This document shows positions 63,950-64,000 of a stretch of DNA of 64,000 nucleotides, in pieces (the stretch's first letter is position 1; every line of letters starts with the position of its first letter). A program made the translations under genes and the position numbers. The notes beneath the pieces were generated by a model, which had not been told where the DNA came from, ran no database searches, and saw only the letters and a program-made list of their open reading frames with translations. This DNA comes from Muscardinus avellanarius (Eukaryota > Chordata > Mammalia > Rodentia > Gliridae), in contig OY726572.1 in the NCBI GenBank assembly GCA_963383645.1, forward strand, positions 66,324,238 through 66,388,237, written 5' to 3'.

Positions 63950-64000
63950 CTCCAAATAGGGTCTTCCTGTGTCACCAGGCTGCCTTCAGACTCCTGAGTG
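63950..64000 (-). repeat. Possible SINE start, cut by the window edge
   Basis: GGGTCTTCCTGTGTCACCAGG and ACTCCTGAGTG resemble a reversed 7SL-type SINE. Too short to be sure. Confidence 0.35.

Overview
The window is mammalian nuclear DNA, most likely from a squirrel-family rodent (Sciuridae). Two things point there. The coding part is the 3' end of a vertebrate dysferlin gene. The interspersed repeats are dominated by dimeric SINEs in which a 7SL-derived B1-like left half is joined by an A-rich linker to a tRNA/ID-like right half, the arrangement known as MEN elements in squirrels. There are no bacterial genes, CRISPR arrays or RNA genes that I can support.

Positions 1-17,580 hold the last ten coding exons of DYSF on the + strand. 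Together they encode 394 residues (549-17,314), covering the linker before the last C2 domain, that C2 domain, the polar tail, the single C-terminal membrane anchor and the short luminal/extracellular end, followed by a short 3' UTR. All ten exons join in frame with GT/AG borders. Introns carry MIR, degenerate L1 and MEN insertions.

Positions 17,581-64,000 look intergenic. In other mammals the next gene beyond the DYSF 3' end is CYP26B1, several hundred kb away, so this would be the proximal part of a gene-poor interval (established synteny, not seen here). It contains SINEs, MIR/L2 fragments, a MER5A-like and a Tigger/MER2-like DNA transposon, MLT1-like and other LTR pieces, simple repeats and minisatellites.

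The richest part is 46.4-56.1 kb, a nest of L1 insertions. It includes a young-looking LINE-1-derived element at 48,682-51,464. That element has a complete-looking 5' end, an uninterrupted ORF1 and a poly(A) tail, is flanked by a short target duplication, and has no ORF2. In the ORF2 position is an old L1 ORF2 fragment in reverse orientation, so the element looks like a lineage-specific composite of the 'half-L1' (HAL1) type. A MEN SINE sits directly against its tail and uses the same target sequence. Further on, 54.0-56.0 kb, is a processed gamma-actin (ACTG1) pseudogene on the - strand. It is bounded by a 9-bp target duplication, lies inside another L1, and carries its own MEN insertion in the 3' UTR.

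The only functional protein-coding gene I support is DYSF. The L1 ORF1 is open and could encode an RNA-binding L1 ORF1p-like protein. Other long open frames in GC-rich introns and in simple repeats look fortuitous.
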